A DNA stretch of 36,786 nucleotides from an uncultured Prevotellaceae bacterium (GTDB lineage Bacteria > Bacteroidota > Bacteroidia > Bacteroidales > Bacteroidaceae). The notes under the pieces were generated by a model. The model saw only the letters and a program-made list of their open reading frames with translations, was not told where the DNA came from and searched no databases. Every line of letters begins with the position of its first letter. Within the stretch, counting starts at the first letter, position 1. Of this stretch, positions 29,633-36,605 are shown piece after piece. Made by a program: the position numbers and the translations under genes. The DNA lies in the NCBI GenBank assembly GCA_947166655.1, contig CAMVFC010000022.1, positions 1-36,786 of the forward strand, read 5' to 3'.

Positions 29633-30514
29633 ATGATTACACAGAAAAACCTGCAGGATGCCATCGATTGGCTCCACACAACAAACAAGGATTTTGCCAC
29701 CGGTGTCGAAATACTCAGTCAGGCTGGATTCCGGCCGGCTGTCACACGGAAACTGAAACGCGATGGAGAAGGTGGACCTGATGCCTTCGAACGACTGACA
29801 TGGAACCTGAGGTCACTCGTCGCGGCGTATGGACGTGACGTCAACATAGAGGACACAGATCCCGTCCTCTCCGTCTTCGACGGGAAAGAGGCTCCGAAAG
29901 AACACGATGAAAGCCATCAGCTGGGCATCATGACACTCGCCTGCCAGATCGAAAAGGATGAAGTGCTCATCGAGGGCGAAAACCCAAGGAAGGTCATTAG
30001 TGAGTATGCCAACGCCTACCGAAGCCGCGAGAAAGCGATACGCCTCATGGGAGAGGTTGGCGAGCAGAATGACGAAGAGTCCATGACACGACGCAAACAG
30101 CTCTCTGACGAGATCGAGAGCCACACCGCCCTCATGGAAAGGCTCTATCCTCTCTATGAGAAATTTGAGAGTGGCGCAGACATTTCAGACGAAGACGTCG
30201 AGAAGGCTCTGGAGATGAACTCCCAAACCATTCCCGACACTACTTCTGAAAACTCTGTTGCCAACGACAGTTCTGCTGCTCACACCTCCGAGGACCTCGA
30301 AGGCAAGAGCCGAGACGAACTGCTGAAGCTGAAGAAGAACGCACAGGTGCGCCTCCTTCGCACAGAGAACAAACTGCTCTACCAGAGCGAGAAAAAGCTG
30401 GAGGTTGAGAATCCGATGCCGCCAGGACCTGAACGGGTGAAGCTGGAGACACGGGTCGAGAATATCAAAAAGGATATCGAGGCTATCGACATGGCTATCG
30501 CCAAGTTCGGATGA
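29633..30514 (+). CDS. Hypothetical coiled-coil phage protein (293 aa)
   Basis: A 293-aa acidic, mostly helical protein without recognised family. The N-terminal 90 residues look globular (DAIDWLHTTNKDFATGVEI); the middle and C-terminal parts (from about 110) are charged helices with coiled-coil character, interrupted by a Ser/Thr/Asn-rich stretch near residues 195-215. It lies between the virion paralogs and the PLD-like gene and overlaps the latter by 4 nt. Its role is unknown. Confidence 0.6.
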   Translation: MITQKNLQDAIDWLHTTNKDFATGVEILSQAGFRPAVTRKLKRDGEGGPDAFERLTWNLRSLVAAYGRDVNIEDTDPVLSVFDGKEAPKEHDESHQLGIMTLACQIEKDEVLIEGENPRKVISEYANAYRSREKAIRLMGEVGEQNDEESMTRRKQLSDEIESHTALMERLYPLYEKFESGADISDEDVEKALEMNSQTIPDTTSENSVANDSSAAHTSEDLEGKSRDELLKLKKNAQVRLLRTENKLLYQSEKKLEVENPMPPGPERVKLETRVENIKKDIEAIDMAIAKFG

Positions 30515-31101
30515 TCTACAGCATATCAACCCCAGAACCCACGCCGCCCGCACCTGCTTTAACTCCGACAACGGGCAGGATCTGCTCCAGCGACTTCGCT
30601 GACCGCAGTGATATGGTAGCTACCATGCTGCTCTCACCAGAAGGGCTTGGACAGATCCAGACTGGGCTGGAGAAACATTTCTACTCTAAAGGGGCTTTCA
30701 ACCTGGTGCAGCTCGTGCTCTACCTGCTTAAGCAGACAGGCCCGGCTCATGTGCTCCTCTCTTCCTACTCTATCGCCGAGGACAGCCTGGCAGCCCTCAA
30801 ACGAAGAGAAGAAAAGGGAGAGCTTCTATCGATCAGATTCCTCATCGACAACCGCGTGCGCAGCATCAGTCCTAAGCCATTCGCATACCTCGCAGAGGCA
30901 TTCGAAGGCAAGTACAGGTGCTGCGCACTCCACGCCAAGGTGGCGCTACTTTGGAATAGTGAGTGGCACGTCTCCGTGGTCACATCAATGAACGCGACTC
31001 ACAACCCCAAGCTGGAACGGGGCATCATCTATACCTCAAAGGATGTTTTCGACTTCGACCTCAAGATACTGAACGATGAATTTGAACAAGGAACAACTTG
31101 A
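30511..31101 (+). CDS. PLD-superfamily-like protein (single HxK motif)
   Basis: A 196-aa protein with a phospholipase D/nuclease-type half site: LLSSYSIAEDSLAAL (strand-helix), RFLIDNR, then CALHAKVALLW with HxK, followed by VVTSMNATHNPKLERG, the usual Ser-x-Asn-x-Thr and Asn-x-x-x-Glu positions. The classic aspartate of HxKxxxxD is not obvious. Proteins of this type can be nucleases that work as dimers. The first 25 residues are Pro/Thr-rich and probably disordered. It overlaps both neighbours, within a run leading to terminase. Confidence 0.6.
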   Translation: MIYSISTPEPTPPAPALTPTTGRICSSDFADRSDMVATMLLSPEGLGQIQTGLEKHFYSKGAFNLVQLVLYLLKQTGPAHVLLSSYSIAEDSLAALKRREEKGELLSIRFLIDNRVRSISPKPFAYLAEAFEGKYRCCALHAKVALLWNSEWHVSVVTSMNATHNPKLERGIIYTSKDVFDFDLKILNDEFEQGTT

Positions 31102-31360
31102 ACAGCTGGAACAGATGGGCTACACGCTTATCCCTCCTCAGCTGGCGGCCATCAACCTGGAGGTGAATGAGCTGGAGTTCCTGACGGAGCTGAAGACAGC
31201 CGGATCCGGAGTGCGGCAGGCTTATTATAGCGGATACCTACGCCAGCTCGTGGAGACGCGGCAGGCCATCGTCAAGGCGGCTCACAACGGAAGCAACCCA
31301 GCACAGGTGGAACTGCTGAAACTTATCAACAGAATGCAACAAGCCATCGACCATGCATAA
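31076..31360 (+). CDS. Hypothetical small protein upstream of terminase (94 aa)
   Basis: A 94-aa helical protein (start MNLNKEQLEQLEQMGYTLIP) overlapping the PLD-like gene by 26 nt and the next gene by 8 nt. No family recognised. The tight overlaps argue that it is translated. It may be an accessory packaging factor; that is inferred from position only. Confidence 0.6.
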   Translation: MNLNKEQLEQLEQMGYTLIPPQLAAINLEVNELEFLTELKTAGSGVRQAYYSGYLRQLVETRQAIVKAAHNGSNPAQVELLKLINRMQQAIDHA

Positions 31361-31955
31361 AGGTGCTTTAGTTAAGAGAGGTGCACGCGCCATCGACGAG
31401 GAACGATTCGAGACTATACGGAACCATATTCTGGATCCCGAACAATTTCCTCTGCAGACAGTAGAGGAGGAACGGCAACTGAAGCGGGTGCAGCAGGCGG
31501 CAATGCTCATGCAGGAGTACCCTAATGAAGCACACGTCATCACACTCATGCTGCAGAGCCACCGCGTCAGCCGAACGCAGATCCGACGGGATATCGCCAT
31601 GGCTAAGGAACTCTTCAAGACGGACTTCACTTTCGACTGGGACTTCTGGCGCAGCTGGCAGATCAAGGACCAGCTGGAACTCATACGAGAGGCTAAAATG
31701 CGTGGCGACCTCCGCGAATGGAACAACGCCAAGAAGCTGCTCCACGAGATAATCGGCGAGAAACCGGAGGGAGGAGAGGATCCGCGCCGCATGGAACGCA
31801 ACATCTTCATGTTCCAGGTCATCAATGCCGACGGCCGCACCGTACAGATACCCATCGACCGACTGCGATATTCCGCAGAAGATGTGGCAACGCTCATAGA
31901 GTCTATGAACAACCCTATCACGGAAACACAGGCCGAAGAAATAATGAATAGCTAG
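31353..31955 (+). CDS. Putative terminase small subunit
   Basis: A 200-aa protein directly before the large terminase gene (1 nt gap). A helix-turn-helix-like region lies at about residues 50-85 (ITLMLQSHRVSRTQIRRDIA), followed by helical segments and a C-terminal beta part. Position, size and HTH fit a TerS that recognises the packaging site. No specific family signature was recognised. Confidence 0.6.
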   Translation: MHKGALVKRGARAIDEERFETIRNHILDPEQFPLQTVEEERQLKRVQQAAMLMQEYPNEAHVITLMLQSHRVSRTQIRRDIAMAKELFKTDFTFDWDFWRSWQIKDQLELIREAKMRGDLREWNNAKKLLHEIIGEKPEGGEDPRRMERNIFMFQVINADGRTVQIPIDRLRYSAEDVATLIESMNNPITETQAEEIMNS

Positions 31956-31956
31956 C

Positions 31957-33690
31957 ATGAAAGAAGAGAACGTATGGGAAGAGGATATCCACGTCAACCC
32001 TGCACAGATGGCTTTCATGATGATGCCGGCACGGAACAAGTACCTCGTCTGGAGCCGTGGTACCGGCAAATCGTTCATTGTCGGAGCAGAGGTGGACGAG
32101 AACGTGCGCCTGATGCCACGAGGCATCACCACGCTGGCTCAGGCTACCTACGGACAGGCACTGACGAAGACGCTTCCGTCAACCTTCAAGATGCTGGAGA
32201 TGCTGGGCTACCGCAAATACGACCCAAAGACGGGCATCGGCGACTATGTGGTTTGCCGGCAGCCACCTGCAGGATGGTACCTGCCATACGAACACCTGCT
32301 CAGCTTCGAGCACTGTATCTCCTTCGCGAACGGACATGCCCTCTACATCCTCACTCAGGACGGCAACAGCCGAGGACCTAACGCCGACTACAACATCACA
32401 GATGAAGCCCTGACGCTGGACAAGGAGCAGTTCGACCAGGAGGTAGCGCCGACGAACCGTGGCAATGAACACGTCTTCGGACGGCTGTCACCCCACCCGC
32501 TGATGAAGCATCATGGCAATACGTTCCTCTCATCAATGCCCTATGAGCCGAAACAGAAATGGCTGCTGGAACCGGCCAAATATTACGAGGAGGAACGTGG
32601 CGTGCAGCTCTTCGACGTCTGGAACCGCATCGTCCGGCTGCAGATGACACTCGTGGATGCACGCCTGACAAATGATGCAGCACAGTTCCGCGAGGTGTGG
32701 AACGAGGTGCTGCGACTCCGACGACAGATACAACCCTTCGTCAGCCGCGACGGAACGCTGTTCATGCTGGCCAGCATCTTCGACAACATCGCTAACGTGG
32801 GCATGTCGTACATCATCAACCAATATAAGGTGATGGCAAAGCTGCAGTTCATGATCGAGATCCTGAACTATGTGGTCGACAAGATTGACCACTGCTACTA
32901 CCAGCTCTCTGATCAGCACAAATACTACCACGCCGACAACGATGCCTTCATCCGTGATTTCGCCGATGATACGAACTTCGCCTGGCAGAAACTCGCAGAA
33001 CGCGACAGTCGCATGGATGCCGACTGCAACCCATCGGAACCGCTCGAAGTATGCTTCGACTGGGGTTCTTCGGCATCGTTCATGGAGGTGGCACAGCCCT
33101 CGCATTTCGACTGGACGACGAAGATGCTGATGCCTGACCGCATCGTTGACAACACGATCAACGAGTTCTTCGTCAAGCGCGAGGAGGAACAGGACACCGA
33201 GGTCAATGCTCTCGTGGACCGCTTCGCAGAATACTACCGCTACCATACCAACAAACTCGTCATCTTCTACCGCGACCGCTATGGCGATGCACACCGGGCC
33301 AACAGCCGACGCACGTACAACGAACTGGCCATCGCACGACTGCAGAAGTACGGATGGAGGGTGGAGACACGTGCACACCGGGGCATGGAACCGCCACAAC
33401 ATGACAAGTATCTCCTGTGGTCATACATCCTCGCAGAGACCGACACACGCTTCCCCATCAAGCGCTTTAACGCTGTCCACTGCAAGTACATCCTCATCTC
33501 CATGAACAATACACGTGTCCGGCAGTCGCCCTCCACGGGCCGCTTCGAGAAGGACAAACGCTCGGAGCGCAACGACAGCATCCTGCCCGAGGAAGCTACA
33601 CACTTCGGCGACGTCGTGGACAAACGCATCTGGACCAAGTACGGCGACCTGCTGCAGAAACAGTACTCGTTCGTCGACGTGCGCCTGTGA
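31957..33690 (+). CDS. Terminase large subunit
   Basis: A 577-aa DNA-packaging motor. The ATPase domain shows a Walker A-like WSRGTGKS (residues 31-38) and a Walker B-like NITDEA (about 146-151). The RNase H-like nuclease domain shows CFDWGSSASF (about 366), FYRDRYGD (about 435) and a late acidic GDVVDKRIW (about 549). Between them lies a charged, helical insertion of about 80 residues (VDARLTNDAAQFREV region). It lies at the 3' end of the virion cluster, after the capsid genes, the reverse of the common phage order, and ends before an intrinsic terminator. Confidence 0.85.
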   Translation: MKEENVWEEDIHVNPAQMAFMMMPARNKYLVWSRGTGKSFIVGAEVDENVRLMPRGITTLAQATYGQALTKTLPSTFKMLEMLGYRKYDPKTGIGDYVVCRQPPAGWYLPYEHLLSFEHCISFANGHALYILTQDGNSRGPNADYNITDEALTLDKEQFDQEVAPTNRGNEHVFGRLSPHPLMKHHGNTFLSSMPYEPKQKWLLEPAKYYEEERGVQLFDVWNRIVRLQMTLVDARLTNDAAQFREVWNEVLRLRRQIQPFVSRDGTLFMLASIFDNIANVGMSYIINQYKVMAKLQFMIEILNYVVDKIDHCYYQLSDQHKYYHADNDAFIRDFADDTNFAWQKLAERDSRMDADCNPSEPLEVCFDWGSSASFMEVAQPSHFDWTTKMLMPDRIVDNTINEFFVKREEEQDTEVNALVDRFAEYYRYHTNKLVIFYRDRYGDAHRANSRRTYNELAIARLQKYGWRVETRAHRGMEPPQHDKYLLWSYILAETDTRFPIKRFNAVHCKYILISMNNTRVRQSPSTGRFEKDKRSERNDSILPEEATHFGDVVDKRIWTKYGDLLQKQYSFVDVRL

Positions 33691-33747
33691 GGTGAACGAA
33701 CCGCACTTGGCTGCTGCTCTTGATGGAACCATAGCACATACATTCTT

Positions 33748-33774
33748 CCCCGTGACGTGAGTTGCGGGGTTTTT
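33748..33774 (+). terminator. Intrinsic terminator after the large terminase gene
   Basis: CCCCG / CGGGG stem with a 12-nt loop that can pair further (GTGA with TTGC region weakly), followed by TTTTT. It is 58 nt after the TerL stop and closes the virion operon. Confidence 0.75.
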
Positions 33775-33779
33775 CGTTT

Positions 33780-33945
33780 CTATAGCCTGATGCCGGTTGC
33801 CGTCGCCGCCCTGTGTGATTCTCGGGCGGCTGCGCTGTGAGATCCACCACAGGCCTCGTGCTCCGCTCTCCTAACCCTGAATCTCTCTGTTTCTGGCCCT
33901 GAGGAGGCAGCGGCGGTGGCTGCAGGCACGGGAGCCGGAGGTCAT
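33780..33945 (-). pseudogene. Decayed inverted copy of the 71-aa gene at 34215
   Basis: Read on the minus strand from the ATG at 33945, the peptide starts MTSGSRACSHRRCLL and continues to EIQ, matching MTSSFRTRSHRRCLL and EIQ of the plus-strand gene. A stop then appears, and after a frameshift the reading resumes as HEACGGSHSAAARESH and GIRL against YEVCAESHHEAAREAH and GIQI. The DNA shares an identical 24-25 nt block (GCAGCCACCGCCGCTGCCTC and on). Stop plus frameshift indicate a pseudogene. Confidence 0.75.
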
Positions 33946-33998
33946 GGAGTTGTCGTCGTGAGTTTTTGGTGTGAATGAACAAACGACTTTTTCCGCTG

Positions 33999-34006
33999 CA
34001 AAGGTA
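33999..34006 (-). promoter_or_regulatory. Leftward -7 element TACCTTTG of the decayed copy
   Basis: Minus-strand TACCTTTG followed by C lies 54 nt upstream of the pseudogene start. The plus-strand copy has the degenerate TACCTTGG at the equivalent place (34159-34166). The flanking sequence, including TCCTTGCA upstream and ATTCA downstream, is also shared. Confidence 0.55.
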
Positions 34007-34158
34007 ATTCGCCGTCTTCCGCTGCAAGGATGTCCGGAGGACTTGGCTTCAATAATTATTTTCACACAAATAAGCCGTGCCCAGGGGCTGACTGATTTCT
34101 GCTGGCGCCCTGAAGGGTGAAAATAATTCTCTGCGTCCTTGCACCGATGCACCTGGCT

Positions 34159-34166
34159 TACCTTGG
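34159..34166 (+). promoter_or_regulatory. Candidate rightward -7 element TACCTTGG
   Basis: TACCTTGG differs by one base from TAnnTTTG and lies 49 nt before the ATG at 34215, at a position equivalent to the TACCTTTG of the inverted copy. It would drive the three plus-strand genes at 34215-35364. Confidence 0.45.
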
Positions 34167-34214
34167 CAAAGCAACGTAAAAAATCTATTCATCCACCCTA
34201 AAAACTTCATCACA

Positions 34215-34430
34215 ATGACAACTCCTTACATGACTTCCAGCTTCCGCACCCGCAGCCACCGCCGCTGCCTCCTCAGCAACCAGTTCACCGTCGAGATCCA
34301 GGACTTCGACGGAGATCAGATCACCTACGAGGTCTGCGCCGAATCTCACCACGAAGCTGCACGAGAAGCACACGAACTGGCCTATGCCGATGGCATACAA
34401 ATCAACATCATGACTATCTACGAATTCTAA
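34215..34430 (+). CDS. Hypothetical small protein (71 aa), intact copy of an inverted duplication
   Basis: A 71-aa protein with a Ser/Arg/His-rich start (SSFRTRSHRRCLL) and a compact second half (QDFDGDQITYEV, EAAREAHELAYADGIQINI). No named family. The second ATG at 34230 may be the true start, since only that ATG is shared with the inverted decayed copy. The gene is first of a short operon with the 114-aa gene and the phosphoribosyltransferase gene. Its conservation in two copies at one locus suggests it is a real protein family. Confidence 0.7.
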   Translation: MTTPYMTSSFRTRSHRRCLLSNQFTVEIQDFDGDQITYEVCAESHHEAAREAHELAYADGIQINIMTIYEF

Positions 34431-34453
34431 TAACCCTCTAAACATCTCACATC

Positions 34454-34798
34454 ATGGAAAAGAATGTTATCATCGCAGAAATGGTTCAATCCATCAAGAG
34501 CAGCAACCAAGTGTGGCACGTACACGTCACCGGCATCGACAACCCTGAGCTGCAGGGATACTGCAAGCAACCACTCGCCGCCATACGCCTGGCGTTTATC
34601 CTCAAACAACGTTCCGGCTATATGATCTCGGGCACATCCCTGCAGACACTCCAGCAGCTGTACAAGGCGTCGAAGCAGCCCGCAGAGGTCAAGCAGCCGG
34701 CAGAGCCTGAGGCCACTGTGCCCGCAGGTTCTCCCGAAGGGGATTCCACCCCGGCCAAGAAGACACGCCGCACAAAGCGAGAGAAGGCAGCCCAATGA
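34454..34798 (+). CDS. Hypothetical protein (114 aa) with basic Pro/Lys-rich tail
   Basis: A 114-aa protein, 23 nt after the previous gene. Residues 1-72 look globular (VWHVHVTGIDNPELQGYC, then IRLAFILKQRSGYMISG); residues 73-114 are low-complexity, Pro/Glu/Lys-rich and end basic (KKTRRTKREKAAQ), like nucleic-acid-binding tails. No family recognised. Confidence 0.65.
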   Translation: MEKNVIIAEMVQSIKSSNQVWHVHVTGIDNPELQGYCKQPLAAIRLAFILKQRSGYMISGTSLQTLQQLYKASKQPAEVKQPAEPEATVPAGSPEGDSTPAKKTRRTKREKAAQ

Positions 34799-34815
34799 GG
34801 CTGCTTTCTCCGTAA

Positions 34816-35364
34816 ATGTATGACCAGCTAAAAGGAGATACGGCCATGCTGAAGTACGCACTCTATGATTACATCCCCCGCCGGCAACAACGCCGGGCCA
34901 CCTTCGAGCAGCAGGAGACGTGCCGCCGGATCCTCGACTTCAAGGACGGCCGCAACTACGCCAAGCAGTGGGCGGCCACGGAGATAGGACGAGCACTACA
35001 CGCGGCGAAGCTCAGCGAAGTGGTCATCGTGTGCGTGCCGGCAAGCTGCCAGCACACATACGTGCGACGCTACAAGAAGTTCTCGCAGATGCTGTGTGCC
35101 ATCCTCGGGACGGCCAACGGCTTCGATTGCATTGAAGTCATCGGCCATCGCAAGAAGGCACACCATGGAGCACCCAGGGACGAGCGCCTGGTCCAAAACG
35201 TCGCCATCAGCAGCAGCCTGCGCGGACGCAAGGTGCTGGTCATCGACGACATCTACACCACAGGCGCGACATCGGATGCCTTCATCCGACGGCTCTGCGC
35301 CGTGGGCGCAACGGTCTGCGGTGCTGTGTTCCTGGGCAAGACCCGCCAACACAGGACCGCATGA
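34816..35364 (+). CDS. ComF-like phosphoribosyltransferase domain protein
   Basis: A 182-aa type I phosphoribosyltransferase fold. The PRPP-binding motif is seen as VLVIDDIYTTGAT (about residues 138-150), preceded by VVIVCVPAS and a basic loop (RRYKKFSQMLC), as in ComF-type proteins. The N-terminal zinc finger of true ComF is absent. The ATG at 34846 (MLKYALYDYI) is an alternative start with an AGGAG 9 nt upstream. ComF proteins act in DNA uptake; phage-borne PRTases are of unknown role, perhaps nucleotide salvage or regulation. It is the last gene of a three-gene operon and is followed by a stem-loop at 35401. Confidence 0.75.
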   Translation: MYDQLKGDTAMLKYALYDYIPRRQQRRATFEQQETCRRILDFKDGRNYAKQWAATEIGRALHAAKLSEVVIVCVPASCQHTYVRRYKKFSQMLCAILGTANGFDCIEVIGHRKKAHHGAPRDERLVQNVAISSSLRGRKVLVIDDIYTTGATSDAFIRRLCAVGATVCGAVFLGKTRQHRTA

Positions 35365-35400
35365 CCAATAAGCTGCCGCAACCCCAAGGGGATACAGAGA

Positions 35401-35486
35401 GTGTCGCGCCTACCGTTCCCGCCCACCCTGAGCCGTTCGCAGTGGCCAGGGTCATTGCTCATGCCCGGGGACGGTAGGCGCGACAC
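35401..35486 (+). ncRNA. Structured element: 20-bp stem with inner hairpin
   Basis: Arms at 35401-35420 and 35467-35486 pair over 20 positions: 16 Watson-Crick bp (GTGTCGCGCCTACCGT), one T-G position and three more G-C. The T-G pair is a wobble in plus-strand RNA but a mismatch in minus-strand RNA, which favours the plus strand. The 46-nt loop contains a second hairpin ACCCTG / CAGGGT. It starts 37 nt after the phosphoribosyltransferase stop and has no T-tract. It may be an RNA element, a transcript end, or a DNA site for a recombinase or relaxase. Confidence 0.5.
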
Positions 35487-35825
35487 CACAGCGCACAAAC
35501 GCCACGCTCCCGCAGACACATCGCCGTACAGGTCACGCTCACACTGCTTCTGACTGTCCACGCCTGCGCCGCGCATGAAGCTGGTGCCCGTGACTTGCAC
35601 GGTGAAGAGTCTGCTGGGACTGGCTATCGAGAGCATAGGACTATGCACTCGACTCCGCACCGCAGCCACAGGACTGCGCCCGCGCTGCGGTGTAGGACAA
35701 GGCTTGCTGCACTGCGCTCTGATGCGGTGCCCGCAGTTGTACCGAGGGGGAGGGTGCCCGTCATATTTCCTATATGACTGCGGAAGGGGCTGCGGCGCGG
35801 CTTAGGGCGCGTCGGACTTCACTGT
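35487..35825. other. Gene-poor structured stretch
   Basis: No convincing gene. Open frames exist on both strands (a 76-aa plus-strand frame at 35575, and a 138-codon minus-strand frame at 35253-35669 that overlaps the phosphoribosyltransferase gene), but codon character is poor and start context weak. Several GC-rich inverted repeats occur, for example CACCGCAG / CTGCGGTG near 35660-35700. This may be decayed sequence or a second structured region. Confidence 0.4.
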
Positions 35826-35860
35826 GAAAAAAAGGCCTCATTTCTCAAAAATGGAGGCCT
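35826..35860 (-). terminator. Leftward intrinsic terminator
   Basis: On the minus strand the stem AGGCCTC / GAGGCCT, extended by AT pairs, is followed directly by TTTTTTT. On the plus strand only GTTTT follows, so activity should be mainly leftward. Confidence 0.75.
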
Positions 35861-35960
35861 GTTTTCCGCATACTCAGTGGGTTCTCCGTTTCTTTTAACG
35901 TTCATTAGCTTTTAGCCATCCGAGGCAGTTTCTGCAGTGTCGCCGGCCCCAAAGCACCCT

Positions 35961-35990
35961 GCGCCGCTCCCAGGGCGTTGGAAGCGGCGC
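35961..35990. repeat. GC-rich hairpin downstream of the hicBA operon
   Basis: GCGCCGCT / AGCGGCGC, 8 bp, with a 14-nt loop. It is beyond the hicBA terminator in the direction of transcription and may be a backup structure. The rest of 35861-35960 holds no gene; a 28-codon minus-strand frame is noted as doubtful. Confidence 0.6.
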
Positions 35991-35994
35991 AGAA

Positions 35995-36029
35995 AGAAAA
36001 AACGCCCTCAGCTTCACAGCCAAGGGCGT
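35995..36029 (-). terminator. Intrinsic terminator of the hicAB operon
   Basis: Minus-strand stem ACGCCCT / AGGGCGT with inner GCT/AGC pairing, followed by TTTTTT. It lies 67 nt after the hicB stop. On the plus strand a T run also follows at about 36040, but 9 nt from the stem, so plus-strand activity is doubtful. Confidence 0.8.
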
Positions 36030-36095
36030 CCAAAAGTTCTTTTTTTATGAAATACAACGAACCGGAAAGCCACAGGGTGGCAGGTCACGGAATCG

Positions 36096-36524
36096 TTATG
36101 CGTATGTCAGGACCGGGCGCTCAATAAGCGGCACAGTTCCAATGTCTGCAAGGAATTTCTTCATACCAGCATGAATCTTGTTGAGGGTCGCCTGACGGGG
36201 TTCCTTGACGGCACTGGCATATTGTCGCAGTTGTGCGGCGTTCATGCCGATGTACTTGGCAAAGGCGGAGATGTTAAGGGGATAGTAGTCGAAGAAGGCA
36301 CCGACATCAAATTTGAATGTGAATTCCAATTCCGGCATCGTCTCACCCCTTTCCGCCAGAATCTCGCGTGTTTCTTCCTGTGCGACATAGAGGTCATCCA
36401 TGGCCTCTTGCGCCGTCCGTCCGTACCCCGCAAGGCCGAAACCGGGAAGCTCGTCAGCCACAAAACAGGAGAAATTCATATCCCCTTTTCCCTTCTCTAC
36501 GATAACTGTCACTTTCTGTGCCAT
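36096..36524 (-). CDS. hicB: HicB family antitoxin
   Basis: A 142-aa HicB-type antitoxin: the N-terminal degraded RNase H-like domain (VTVIVEKGKGDMNFSCFVAD, LPGFGLAGYGRTAQEAMDDL) and a C-terminal HTH region (FAKYIGMNAAQLRQYASAVK) for operator binding. The ATG at 36524 (MAQKVTVIVEK) is chosen over the track start at 36578, which reads through the gap. It pairs with the hicA gene just upstream and is followed by an intrinsic terminator. Such pairs are typical addiction modules of mobile elements. Confidence 0.85.
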   Translation of the reverse strand: MAQKVTVIVEKGKGDMNFSCFVADELPGFGLAGYGRTAQEAMDDLYVAQEETREILAERGETMPELEFTFKFDVGAFFDYYPLNISAFAKYIGMNAAQLRQYASAVKEPRQATLNKIHAGMKKFLADIGTVPLIERPVLTYA

Positions 36525-36605
36525 ATATTGAATTTTAAGTGGGTTTCTCAAAAAAGTTCTTCTCCAGCAATCTGTCATGAACTTGGGCGGAAAGGTTGCC
36601 CGGGG

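Noticed and set aside
33596-34152. Minus-strand ORFs of 93 and 143 aa
   Set aside because: They contain the decayed copy of the 71-aa gene in part, but the rest is unrelated read-through into terminator and terminase antisense sequence.
35253-35669. 138-aa minus-strand ORF
   Set aside because: It overlaps the phosphoribosyltransferase gene antisense and spans the perfect stem; no domain recognised. A homology search would decide; conserved hits in this frame would reopen it.
35575-35805. 76-aa plus-strand ORF
   Set aside because: Cys/Gly/Arg-rich, no start context, inside a structured GC-rich stretch; may be chance.
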